A stretch of DNA of 25,873 nucleotides from a virus. Below the pieces are notes generated by a model. The model was not told where the DNA came from. It searched no databases and saw nothing but the letters and a program-made list of their open reading frames with translations. Below, one piece after another: positions 1-9,200 of the stretch; the first letter of the stretch is position 1; each line of letters opens with the position of its first letter. A program made the translations under genes and the position numbers. The stretch covers positions 1 to 25,873 of IMG/VR virus record IMGVR_UViG_3300007722_000098, one strand, 5' to 3'.

Positions 1-2579
1 GCTGGTAGTCGCAAAGTATTGAGTGTTCCTGATGAGATATTATCAGCGTTTGAAGCATAGGTGTTTGTATATGATACGCTGTTTGAATATGCGGCCGCAG
101 CGTTACCTGAATAATTGATTGCGTTTGCGTAAGCGAGAGCAGCGTTACCAGAATAAGTGATTGCGTTTGAGTAAGCTGTTGAAACATCATTATTCGTCGC
201 GATGTTCAAATATGTAGAACCATCGGTCGTTAGCGTCCACTTGTCTGTAGACTCGTTCCAAATCATAAACACGTTTGCACTAGATCCACGAGCAATTTCG
301 AGGCCGGCGTTTTCTGAAGGGGCCCCTGACGCGTCGCTGTTCAATGTTATGATTGAATCACCGATCTCAACAATATTTGTGTTGACATATGTTGCGGTCC
401 CAGAAACCGTCAAGTTGCCAGCAATTGTGACGTTATTACTAAATGTGGCTATACCAGCAACGTTGACTGTATTGGAAAATGTTGCTGCACGAAGAACATC
501 GAGAGTCCCATCAGTATCAATAGACGTTGAAGTAATTGATGTATTAATTGTTGAATTACCGACTGTAACTTTTGATGTCGATAGGTTTATATTTGCACCA
601 ACGTTAACTGCGACCGACGCGTTAGCGGTTCCAGTGATTGTTGCACCACTGGATCCAGTAATTAACCCTGTTACATCTAACGTGTTCGAAAGCGTAGCTG
701 CTCCTGTAACAAACACTGTGTTCGAAAGTGTCGTAACACCTGTCACACCAATAGTATTTGAAAGTACAGCTGCACCTGTTACATTTAACCCAGCTGAAGC
801 AACTACGTTAGCAACAAATATTTTTGACCAAACAAGTGCTGTGTTACCAAGGGAATATGTTACGTTTGCACTTGGAACAAAATCACCTGTAGAAGTTCCT
901 GTGTAAATCAAGTTTCCGGTTACTGTTAGATCACCACCAATTTTCACGTTGTTGATGACGTTTGCAAATGCAATATTTGCACCACCAGAAAGTGTCACAA
1001 GACCGGTCACACTCAACGTATTTGAGAGTATAGCAGCGCCGGTCACGTTAATTGTATTTGACAGTATAACTGCACCAAGAGCATCCAGCGTTCCATCCGT
1101 ATCAATAGATGCACTTGTAATTACAGTGTTGACTGTGCTGTTGCCGACTTTAACTTGTGATGTTGAAAGATTAACGTTAGCGCCGACATTCATAGCTGAA
1201 GTTGCGTTAACATATCCTGTAAATGATGCACTGTTTGATGATGTAACTAGCCCTGTTATACCAACCGTATTTGAGAGTGTTGCTGCCCCAGCAACGTTAA
1301 CCGTGTTCGAAAGTGTTGTTGCTCCAAGAACTGCTAGCGTTCCATCAGTATCAATAGAAGTTGAAGTAATTGCTGTATTAATCGTGCTGTTGCCAATCTT
1401 AACTTGTGTTGTCGATAGATTGACGTTCGCACCCACGTTAACACCAACGGAAGCATTAGCAGTTCCAGTTATTGAAGCACCACCGGTCCCTGTAATAAGC
1501 CCCGCAACTGTTACTGTATTTGAAAACGTTGACACACCTACTGCATTTACAGAGTTTGAAAATGTTGCTGCGCCTGTCGCGATAATTGTATTTGAAAGTG
1601 TTACGGCCCGAAGAACACCTAGTGTTCCGGCAGTGTCAATTGCTGAGCTGGTTATAACTGTATTTACTGTGCTATTCCCAACACTAATTGCTGTTGATTC
1701 GATGACAACGTTCGCCCCAATTGTGATCGTAGAATTAGATAGCGTTGTGTTGACTGTGCTATTACCTACTTTGATTTGCGTCGTTGTTAGGTTTACATTC
1801 GCACCAACATTCACCGCACCGGAAACATTAGCTGTTCCAGTAATCGTCGCTCCACCAAGGGCAGTTAATAATCCTGTTACACTAGCAGTATTAAGAAATT
1901 GAGCATTCCCTGCAGCAACAATTGTGTTCGAAAATGTTGCTGCACCCAACGCGGCGACTGTTCCAGCAGTTTCGAAACTGCTTGAGGTAACTGTTGAATT
2001 GACCGTTGAGTTGCCAACAGTAATTGTGCTTGGTGTTAAAACGACGTTCGCCCCTACTGTTACACCACTTTTTAGTGTAGCGGTGTTTGAAGCAACATCT
2101 GTAGAAGTGATTACACTATTAACAGTCGAGTTACCAACTTTGATTTGTGTCGTCGTTAGGTTTACATTTGCGCCAACATTTACAGCTGTCGAGACGTTAG
2201 ATGTCCCCGTAACAGTTGACCCACCAAGACCCGTAACTAGACCCGTAACGCTTAATGTGTTTGAAAGAGTAGTGCTGCCAGTAACAGCAAGAGTATTCGA
2301 GAAAGTAGCATTGCCAGTATTAACAAACGTGTTCGCAAAAGTGACTGTACTATTAACACCCAACGCCCCAGCAATATTCGCCGCTCCACCAATACCTACT
2401 GTCGAGAGAAGATTGGCTGCCCCGGTAACAGAAAGGGTGTTTGAGAGCACTACGTTGCCGGTCAACGCAGTCCCACCAGCAATATTCAGACTCTCAACAA
2501 CATCGAGGTTACCTGTTGCAACGTTCACTCCATTAAGAGCGAGTAAACCATGTTCTACTTTAAATGCTAGATTTGCCAT
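1..2579 (-). CDS. Repeat-built tail fibre protein (partial, C-terminus beyond window)
   Basis: The reading frame is open from ATG at 2579 to the left edge (859 codons, no stop), so the C-terminus is missing. The protein starts MANLAFKVEHGLLALNGVNV and is very rich in Asn, Thr, Ser, Val and Ala. About 650 residues are degenerate repeats of types 'VGANVNLSTTQVKVGNSTVN', 'SIDTDGTL.VLGAATLSNTV' and 'VTGLVTGLGGATITGTANVS', as expected of an elongated beta-structured fibre shaft. Next comes a segment with IVEIGDSIITLNSDASGAPS, ENAGLEIARGSSANVFMIWN and DKWTLTTDGS, which I recognise from fibre proteins of marine T4-like phages. The visible end has two 'AYANAI.YSGNAA' repeats and then NISSGTLNTLRLP, a motif that in such fibres often precedes the tip. 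Likely role is host recognition. It is last of the visible minus-strand operon, 6 nt after the preceding gene, with no clear Shine-Dalgarno. The fibre call is firm; receptor and tip are not visible. Confidence 0.85.
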   Translation of the reverse strand, partial: MANLAFKVEHGLLALNGVNVATGNLDVVESLNIAGGTALTGNVVLSNTLSVTGAANLLSTVGIGGAANIAGALGVNSTVTFANTFVNTGNATFSNTLAVTGSTTLSNTLSVTGLVTGLGGSTVTGTSNVSTAVNVGANVNLTTTQIKVGNSTVNSVITSTDVASNTATLKSGVTVGANVVLTPSTITVGNSTVNSTVTSSSFETAGTVAALGAATFSNTIVAAGNAQFLNTASVTGLLTALGGATITGTANVSGAVNVGANVNLTTTQIKVGNSTVNTTLSNSTITIGANVVIESTAISVGNSTVNTVITSSAIDTAGTLGVLRAVTLSNTIIATGAATFSNSVNAVGVSTFSNTVTVAGLITGTGGASITGTANASVGVNVGANVNLSTTQVKIGNSTINTAITSTSIDTDGTLAVLGATTLSNTVNVAGAATLSNTVGITGLVTSSNSASFTGYVNATSAMNVGANVNLSTSQVKVGNSTVNTVITSASIDTDGTLDALGAVILSNTINVTGAAILSNTLSVTGLVTLSGGANIAFANVINNVKIGGDLTVTGNLIYTGTSTGDFVPSANVTYSLGNTALVWSKIFVANVVASAGLNVTGAAVLSNTIGVTGVTTLSNTVFVTGAATLSNTLDVTGLITGSSGATITGTANASVAVNVGANINLSTSKVTVGNSTINTSITSTSIDTDGTLDVLRAATFSNTVNVAGIATFSNNVTIAGNLTVSGTATYVNTNIVEIGDSIITLNSDASGAPSENAGLEIARGSSANVFMIWNESTDKWTLTTDGSTYLNIATNNDVSTAYSNAITYSGNAALAYANAINYSGNAAAAYSNSVSYTNTYASNADNISSGTLNTLRLP
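505..2195 (-). repeat. Imperfect coding repeats in the fibre shaft
   Basis: About seven degenerate copies of a roughly 100-115 bp unit begin near 505, 1090, 1339, 1625, 1738, 1959 and 2090 on the plus strand. On the coding strand each encodes a version of VGNSTVN(T/S).(I/V)TS.SIDTDGTL, preceded in most copies by VGANVNL. Shorter units encoding A(A/T).SNT(V/I).V(T/A)G lie between them. The copies differ at many silent and some coding positions, so this is an old array and not a recent exact tandem duplication. Confidence 0.75.
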
Positions 2580-2585
2580 TGTTTT

Positions 2586-3377
2586 TTACTTTATTAGGTT
2601 AGCAACAATTTTTACTGATGAGTTGTTTTGTGTCTGTGCAAAACTGACAATCACGTTCGACGCGTCAGTTGAAACAGAATAAACGCCCAAGTTTGCTCCT
2701 GCTGGTGCCACGATGGTTGCATAAACGGTTAACTGTGCAGTATTTGTGGTAGTGTCCTGCGCCACAACGAGTTCGTTGATCTGCGTGTTTGTACCAAGCT
2801 GGGACTGTGCAGTAATCTTTCCTGAAGAGTATGTAGCTTTAGGAAACGTAAAAACGGGAAGTGGTGTCAAGCCCGTCCCAAGATTCGCGTTTGCGGAAAC
2901 AATGTGGGTGTGGTTGGTATTAAAAATAACATTCGAACCGATGTTCACATTATTTAACGTTATTGTGTTTGATGTGACAACTACAGTATTCGACCCAATA
3001 TTTAATGTATTACCATTCAACGTGCTGTTGACGGCATTGCAAAAAAGATTCGCGGCCGAAATACTAGTGTTTGTTTGTAGTCGAACAAAAACTGCTGTTG
3101 AATTGACAGTGAGGTTTCCAGACACAGCAACATCAGAAATAATATTAAGCGTTGCGAGTGTTTGGACATTGCCACCACGAAGAGCTGAATCAACAACAAC
3201 GTTGTTTGATCCGAGAATACCAATAACAAACGCGTTACCGGTAACGAGAGAACCATTCGCCTCAGAGTTAGCAGTTAGTATTTCGTTTGTTAGGGCATCC
3301 AAAAGTTTGTTTGTTTGTGTTACCCAACCCCCGAAGGTATCGGTTGCAATATCGACGTTTGCTACTGGTTTGGCCAT
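2586..3377 (-). CDS. Fibre-like virion protein, 263 aa
   Basis: The product starts MAKPVANVDIATDTFGGWVT, a type of N-terminus I associate with short structural proteins of marine T4-like phages. The middle is Asn/Thr/Val-rich and repeats 'GSN(V/T)VV' and 'LN(N/G).(V/L)NIGSN', echoing the shaft repeats of the next gene. The last 90 residues (YSSGKITAQSQLGTNTQINE, then YATIVAPAGANLGVYSVSTD and SSVKIVANLI) fit a domain often found at the ends of T4-like fibre proteins ('Y.S.K...Q......E......T..Y.T.......LG..S....NV'). A role as an accessory or short fibre, or fibre-attachment protein, is inferred. It overlaps the preceding 71-aa gene by 16 nt and ends 6 nt before the large fibre gene, so the three are probably co-translated. 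Confidence 0.7.
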   Translation of the reverse strand: MAKPVANVDIATDTFGGWVTQTNKLLDALTNEILTANSEANGSLVTGNAFVIGILGSNNVVVDSALRGGNVQTLATLNIISDVAVSGNLTVNSTAVFVRLQTNTSISAANLFCNAVNSTLNGNTLNIGSNTVVVTSNTITLNNVNIGSNVIFNTNHTHIVSANANLGTGLTPLPVFTFPKATYSSGKITAQSQLGTNTQINELVVAQDTTTNTAQLTVYATIVAPAGANLGVYSVSTDASNVIVSFAQTQNNSSVKIVANLIK

Positions 3378-3577
3378 TTTTTATCCTGTAATTCTTGAAC
3401 TTTTTTTGTTAAAACGGCAACTTGCTGTTGCAAATCTCTCACCAAATCAGCAAGTTGCATTAATTTTTGCCGCTCTTCGCGGCGTTGCTTATAAGTTTTA
3501 TACGCGTCTCTATCATTATTTATGACCGCATTTGTTGCGGGATCACGCTCAAAACCAGGAGCTATCGGTGTTTTCAT
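3362..3577 (-). CDS. Small coiled-coil protein, 71 aa, unknown
   Basis: I do not recognise a family. The product begins MKTPIAPGFERDPATNAVIN. Residues about 28-66 form a charged heptad pattern (KQRREERQKLMQLADLVRDL, then QQQVAVLTKKVQELQDKKWP) that looks like a short coiled coil. It starts 2 nt after the stop of the 691-aa gene and overlaps the next gene by 16 nt, so it sits inside the operon and is unlikely to be a shadow. No signal peptide or membrane segment is visible. A small chaperone or a trimerising linker for the fibre proteins downstream is possible, but only from position and the coiled coil. No strong Shine-Dalgarno is seen. Confidence 0.65.
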   Translation of the reverse strand: MKTPIAPGFERDPATNAVINNDRDAYKTYKQRREERQKLMQLADLVRDLQQQVAVLTKKVQELQDKKWPNQ

Positions 3578-3579
3578 GT

Positions 3580-5655
3580 TTATGCTGATACCGCGATTGC
3601 CCTCACGTCTTTAATCAAAGGAACACTGAACGTGTATGGCGAAAGAAGAACAACCTTCAACGCAAATTGTTTATACGTGTCGACAGGAGCGAGACCGTTT
3701 GTGTAATACCGAGCAATATTGCTGTTTTGTGGATTAATAAAAGCAGAAAATTTGTTAGCGTCAGAGACCTTTTCAATTTGCAACCCGTTCGAATTAAACG
3801 AGGTATTGCTTACTGTATCCGCGACTGTAATCGATATTGAATTTGCAGCTGTCACAAGTGACACGAAGAAATTGTTCGGTGAACCTTCCTGGTACACGCG
3901 AATTAACGTGCTATTAACTGTAACGTTCGACGAAATATCTGCAGACGTGCGTATCACGTTGTTTGGTGTTACCATACCACCTGCTGCAGCAAGAAGCGTT
4001 CCGTCAGTGTAATAATTAGGAATCTGATATTCGCGCTCAACGACGTCATCTTTATTTTGTGATGAGCTAACGTAGTCAGCTTGATTAACTTCTTCAAGCA
4101 ATGACCAGTTCTTTGACATTGAGCTCTCATAATCTTCGCCATTCAGCAACTGCGCATATATTTTAATATTTGTTTGCGTAGGAATATAAGCTGACGTGTA
4201 CACTCTCAAATCCTCTGCGTCTTGTTCATTTCCAAGGACGACCTTCTTTGAAATATAACGTGAGGTGGCGTTACCATTACTTTGCTCTTCGCCAGTGGCG
4301 TCGTTGTTTATGATATAACGGTATACAAGGATATCCAAATCATCTTCAGCAATATATGGTGACGTGTAAGCGTTCTGTGTAGTGAAGACAAGTGAACCAT
4401 TTACTGACACGTTGCCTGTGAACAAGTTGTTTGTCAAGTTTGGTTTAACAAGAGATTGTGAACCAATCATTGCGTCGTAGCTGTCAATAAATTGTCTTTT
4501 TGCTACTGGAATATTTGTTGAAATTGTTTGGGTGCCGTAAACCGTGTTAGCAAATTCGATAGAAGCATTAGAACCCGCTTGTGATGGAACGACGACATTC
4601 AATTGGGATGTTACGCGTCCGATATCAAAATTTTCTACTTGAGAAATTACAAGCTGAGCTCGTGAATCTTCCCCTTTAATCACGTCCGCTGCATCAAAAT
4701 ATACCGTGCTGTTTGCAGTTGAATCTGTAAGAATTACATAGTCAGACTTCTTATCAAAAATGTATACCTTTGCTATTGCAGGGTTGTAGTATGAGAGACC
4801 GGCTGCAGTAACATGTGGTTGCTCGTCTAAGGTCATTGACGAAGCACTAGCAACAGAATCAACAAAACGAATAAACGTGTTTCCTGGTGTGCTGTCCGAT
4901 ATAACAACAGAACTACCAACAGCGAAGGTCGTATCAAAGGTTGTTCCGCCTGTTCCCACCACAACCAGCGAGCTACTATTAGACGTAATTGATCCCGTCA
5001 GAGCAGCCGTGTTTTGGTAAACATATTCACCAGTGATTAAATCTGTTGAGTAAGAGTTCGAAAGATACTTAATTAGTTCGTAACCTCTCTCTTTAAACAA
5101 GTATGTGTTTGTAAGAGGGTTGAATTTAGCGACGTTTACGTGGAACTGTAAATCGGCTGAGGGGTTCTTCGTTAGCACTGATCCGTTTGTAATCACGTAA
5201 AATGCCCCGTCATTATAACCAGAGTTTATTGATGCTGTGTATGTTGAGTTGAGATATGTTTTGCCACTTTCCCCCCAATAAAAACTAAAACCAGGATCCC
5301 CACCATCAATCTTAATTAGTATAGCGTATTGGGTATCGGTCGCAACAATTACAGGCCGCTCAAACGAAAATTTCGTGGCAACCTTAGGGACTTCAGTCAA
5401 TTCTGATGTATTAATATCGTCCCATTCGACGCGGGCACGTGACCCCTGAACAACCCGGTTTAATTGAGGTTGGTCGTTAAGTATTGGACATAGGTATACA
5501 GAGATACCTGGCTTATAGAGGCCGGTAGTGCTATTACCAGCCTCTGGCTTCGTTTCTAGATATAACTCGACGCTTGTAATGTGCACAACGGATGCGTCGG
5601 CAACCGCACCCTTATCGAGGTAAAAAGATTGTGCTAGATCAAACTGTGTTGACAT
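3580..5655 (-). CDS. Large virion structural protein, 691 aa (baseplate/fibre-associated)
   Basis: The N-terminus (AQSFYLDKGAVADASVVHIT, then SVELYLETKPEAG, FSFERPVIVATDTQYAILIK and FSFYWGESG) has the beta-sandwich-like pattern 'Q(T/S)F.(V/L)....G.F.TSV(D/E)L.F' common in T4-like phage virion proteins. Around residues 440-520 there is 'SPYIAEDDLDILVYRYIIN', 'SRYISKKVVLGNEQDAEDLR' and VYTSAYIPTQTNIKIYAQLL, a block I know from large structural proteins of marine T4-like phages. No enzymatic motif is visible. In relatives these blocks often sit in one long polypeptide C-terminal to a DUF4815-type region; here they form a separate gene two places downstream of it. A clear AAGGA ribosome site precedes the ATG. 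Role in the outer baseplate or fibre connection is inferred from position. Confidence 0.75.
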   Translation of the reverse strand: MSTQFDLAQSFYLDKGAVADASVVHITSVELYLETKPEAGNSTTGLYKPGISVYLCPILNDQPQLNRVVQGSRARVEWDDINTSELTEVPKVATKFSFERPVIVATDTQYAILIKIDGGDPGFSFYWGESGKTYLNSTYTASINSGYNDGAFYVITNGSVLTKNPSADLQFHVNVAKFNPLTNTYLFKERGYELIKYLSNSYSTDLITGEYVYQNTAALTGSITSNSSSLVVVGTGGTTFDTTFAVGSSVVISDSTPGNTFIRFVDSVASASSMTLDEQPHVTAAGLSYYNPAIAKVYIFDKKSDYVILTDSTANSTVYFDAADVIKGEDSRAQLVISQVENFDIGRVTSQLNVVVPSQAGSNASIEFANTVYGTQTISTNIPVAKRQFIDSYDAMIGSQSLVKPNLTNNLFTGNVSVNGSLVFTTQNAYTSPYIAEDDLDILVYRYIINNDATGEEQSNGNATSRYISKKVVLGNEQDAEDLRVYTSAYIPTQTNIKIYAQLLNGEDYESSMSKNWSLLEEVNQADYVSSSQNKDDVVEREYQIPNYYTDGTLLAAAGGMVTPNNVIRTSADISSNVTVNSTLIRVYQEGSPNNFFVSLVTAANSISITVADTVSNTSFNSNGLQIEKVSDANKFSAFINPQNSNIARYYTNGLAPVDTYKQFALKVVLLSPYTFSVPLIKDVRAIAVSA

Positions 5656-5666
5656 TTATTTTTCCT

Positions 5667-6242
5667 TTAGTCGTCGCCGCCATCATCACCATCATCACCA
5701 TCATCACCATCATCACCACCATCATAGTCATCGACTGGTTCTGGTAGTTTTGGTGGATAGGCAAACGTATAATCCGAACGAACTGGTAATTCTGTAACGA
5801 GCGACGTTTTAAAGAATATCTTTTGTGTTCCATATGATGAAAAGACCCTCTCGTACAACTCTGGAAGATCGTTAACACCCGCAGCCGCATTAGCAACAAC
5901 AAGAGTCTTATCACCACCGATCCGTTGGGCCATTTCGTTGTATCGCTCTTCGGACGTTGCTGCGGCAATAGAAGACCTGTAATAGAACAGAAATTCTGCG
6001 CGCCCAGAATCATCGGTGATAATTGGACTTCCGATCGCACCGTTCAAAGGTTTAATATCTGCTGCCGCTACTTTCCTTCCCTCAAAGAACACAACATGCG
6101 TGGTCGAAGGCATCAAACCATTAACAACGATTGTGAACACTCCTTGCTTAGCAAGAAATATATAATTTAAATTTGTTGCTGTTTCGGAAGCGAGTGAATA
6201 TCCACCTGGGATTTCAGGACGCGGAGTTAAATTTACACCCAT
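5667..6242 (-). CDS. Virion-associated protein with Gly-Asp-Asp repeat tail, 191 aa
   Basis: I cannot assign a named family. Residues 1-170 look globular: MGVNLTPRPEIPGGYSLASE, a hydrophobic strand IFLAKQGVFTIVVNGLMPST, then THVVFFEGRKVAA, reminiscent of an Ig-like or beta-sandwich fold. The last 20 residues are almost only Gly and Asp (four GDD-type units then GGDD). Such acidic tails can bind calcium or remain disordered. The start overlaps the stop of the DUF4815-type gene (TAATG) with an AAGGA site upstream, so translation is probably coupled. It lies between two large structural genes, which suggests a virion component, but this is inference. Confidence 0.65.
   Translation of the reverse strand: MGVNLTPRPEIPGGYSLASETATNLNYIFLAKQGVFTIVVNGLMPSTTHVVFFEGRKVAAADIKPLNGAIGSPIITDDSGRAEFLFYYRSSIAAATSEERYNEMAQRIGGDKTLVVANAAAGVNDLPELYERVFSSYGTQKIFFKTSLVTELPVRSDYTFAYPPKLPEPVDDYDGGDDGDDGDDGDDGGDD
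5681..5725 (-). repeat. 9-bp tandem repeat encoding (GDD)n
   Basis: On the plus strand a CATCATCAC unit is repeated about four times, with a variant at the right end. Read on the minus strand it is GTGATGATG, encoding Gly-Asp-Asp. Units are nearly identical at the DNA level, so slipped-strand changes in copy number in steps of three residues are expected and would keep the frame. Confidence 0.85.
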
Positions 6243-9200
6243 TATGATTCCTTATCTTTAAGCTGCGATATCATATAAAAGAAGCTTGCCATGACCCACA
6301 AACTTAGTCCAGCAATAACACCTTTTTGTTGTGGTTTGTTGTTTGAAAATCTTCCGACAACAGAGGATACAAGTAGACCAAATTTCATGATCGCGCGACC
6401 TGCCCTACTATCATTAACAGCTTCGCCCATTATATAGGCCATATGATTGGCCCATGGTGTCGCAATTTTCTGCGCCCATTTGATTGCGACAGCTTTCTGG
6501 GTCTGCGCGCGAATTTCTGGATCGCGGATCCAAAACATAAATTGAGGACCTTTCCCTTCCATCCATTCAACAACTGTTGTTGCCCACGCCACGTAACCTC
6601 TGTATGTTGATGGCTTCGATGCACGAAGCATATTACCAAACTTTTGATCAGCAAGGAAAATGTGGTCTGGGAGAAGCCCAAGCTCATGGAGTTTTGTACA
6701 AATAATCTTACATCCGCCGTATGAACCCACTGGTTGAGCGTGAGCAAGACTCAATGTTACTGTTTGCTCAAACTGCCCTTCAACACTGAACGTTTTCGGT
6801 GTAACCGAAATTTCCCCCTGGAATTGATTGCGAACACCGCTACCAGCAACAGAACCAGTCGCAATTGGTTGTGTAACAACGCGTTGCTCAGTATATGGAA
6901 GCATTAGGGTGTTGTTAACAATTGAATTATTCGTTGTGGTGTCTGAACGCTTGAAGGCCATTTGCATGTTAACATGCATTTCTTCAGGATGCAACTCCCC
7001 ACGCTCAAAATCGATATAAGCAGCAAATTCTTTATTAGCCTCGTCAACCTTTACGTTGTCTATAAAGCTGTCAACAAAGAATCCGTTTTTAAACCTACTT
7101 ACTGAAGGATCCAGGCTACTTGGAATATTAAGTTTATTAATTTCGTTTTCAAGTGTATTAAACGACACCTGCGCCTCAACATTTTTTAGCCTTCTTTCGA
7201 GCGCGGCTATATCCGTCATCTTATACTGCGCTGGTTGTCGTGAAATAGCTGGTGTTGTAGCATCACTTTTAATCATGTGATACTTCTTCTTTGGATTGCG
7301 CACACCATTAGCGCTACCGACAAGACGCGTCATGAACGTTGATATAGTGTTGCTTGAAATTGCGCCGACGGATGGATAAGCTGGTATTGTTATAATACCC
7401 AACGAAATCGTTTCCATTGGTGTTGCTGGTGCTTTAACACTCGCCGCACCTGTCATACCAGTAAGAACTTCAAAACTACCGTTGCGATTAAGAACAACAC
7501 GATCCTTACGTGACAAATAATGCTCGACGTCGTACGTAAACTGGCTGTCTGGTGTCGGAAAGTATTTCGTTGAAGCTGATAGCGTGCCGACATTGGAAGG
7601 GTTCGTTGTAATCTGAAACAGGTTAGCGTTATTTGCAACATTAGCTGTTGCAATTGTAGCAGGCCGGAAATCAATCGTGTTCCGCAAATCAAAATTTCCG
7701 AAGTCGGGGATTTCAAATGTGTTAATTGTGTTGATTGAGTCTGCAAGCGTCTTTGTATCATCAATAGTAAATGAGCTGACGGTTTTGTGACCTTCACCAG
7801 AATGCTGCAGTATATCAACCTTCGCAACAAGATAATCAGACCCCGTTAATACGAGGTTTGAGTCTGACATCTTATTTAAAGCAGCAAGTTGATACGTATC
7901 ACCGGTTTGGCCATTATTAACAAAAAAGTTCTTTGTTACTTTTGGGTATGTTGTGTCGACGCTCGAATTACCAATATAAACTTCTTTCAGACGAATTACG
8001 TCTGGAAGGCCGAGTGACCATGGTCCGGCGACACCACCGGCGTTGTTTGAAATATTAAAGCGCACATAAGCGTCGCGATACACACTTCTTGTAATTTCCG
8101 TTACGTCGTTTCTTTGAACAACATATGAACCAGCTACGGCTACGCCAGATGAAACAGCGTGCCCAATATTTGCTGTTATAACTTTTGAGTTCGCCGACAA
8201 CACCATATTACCAGAGGTAGTAAAACGGAGAGGTCGGAATGCTGGGAAGAATAATACAGCGTTAGCTGAAATCGTATTCATCGTTGTTGCGTTAGCTGTC
8301 GTTACAGCAACAGTGCTATTTGCAATTGCAGCAATTTGGAAAATCTGGTTAGCTGTCGTATTCGCAACCTTCAAAAAATCACCAACGTCGATAAGCGACG
8401 TATCGTTGATAACCAGACTATTATTTGTTACAACTGCCCCGCCAGCAAGGTTTGCGGTTGCCTGCGCGTTAGCAGTAGGGACAAGAACAAAATTCTCTAT
8501 TTGGTTGTCTGATAGTTGTGTTGACGGCGTGTACGGGAACGTTTCCTCGCTTGCTGACAACGAAATGGTAATATTACCATTGCTTGCAAGAGAAAGCGAT
8601 TCGTTAACTGCTCTGTATGGATAACTAGCAGCATTGACAACCGCAGTCGCTGTAAATCCAGTATCAAACACTATCTGACGATCAACTGATTGCCTTAATA
8701 CAGCAACGTTTGCGTTAAGTGAAGGGTCATACTGCAACTTCACATCTGCAAGCCCATCAACCGCCCCGTTGTAATATACTGAACGAACGTCACGGAAGTT
8801 CTTTCCAGCGTTCATTGTAATACTAAACAAATACAATTCATATTGTGTTGTTGGAAGACCCATAACACCAGTATCGTGCATCATTGAACGGAGTTTTGCT
8901 GTTCCAATCTCGGCACCAGGCGCTACAATTGCTACACCAGCAGCTGTTGTTGTGATTGCGTCACCAGCTGTGTCGCGAAGCGACACACTTGAACCGGCGG
9001 CAACATTAAAAGAACCTACTAATTCGTTGACGATTGTATATGAACCGTAACTAGCGGTTACTAATTGGTTGGTGATGTATCTTGTGTCTGTCGCTTTAGG
9101 AACCGCGACAAGCGTGTTTTCAAGCGTTTCTATACGTGTTCCTGAGATGTATGCAACACCTGGATCGACGATTACTTGAAAATGGGTTGTGTTTGGAGAA

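Noticed and set aside
202-2682. Three long plus-strand open frames in this stretch
   Set aside because: They are opposite-strand shadows of the repeat-rich fibre gene. Their Val/Pro/Ala-rich repeats come from the reverse complement of the Asn/Thr/Val repeats, and they have no ribosome sites or recognisable domains.
2746-3525. Plus-strand open frame of 259 codons
   Set aside because: It lies opposite the 263-aa and 71-aa minus-strand genes, which have better composition, operon overlaps and family-like ends.
5639-6040. Minus-strand frame with Met/Val/Asp-rich repeats
   Set aside because: It is another frame of the GDD-tail gene; the 'MMVMMV' stretch is the GATGAT repeat read out of frame.
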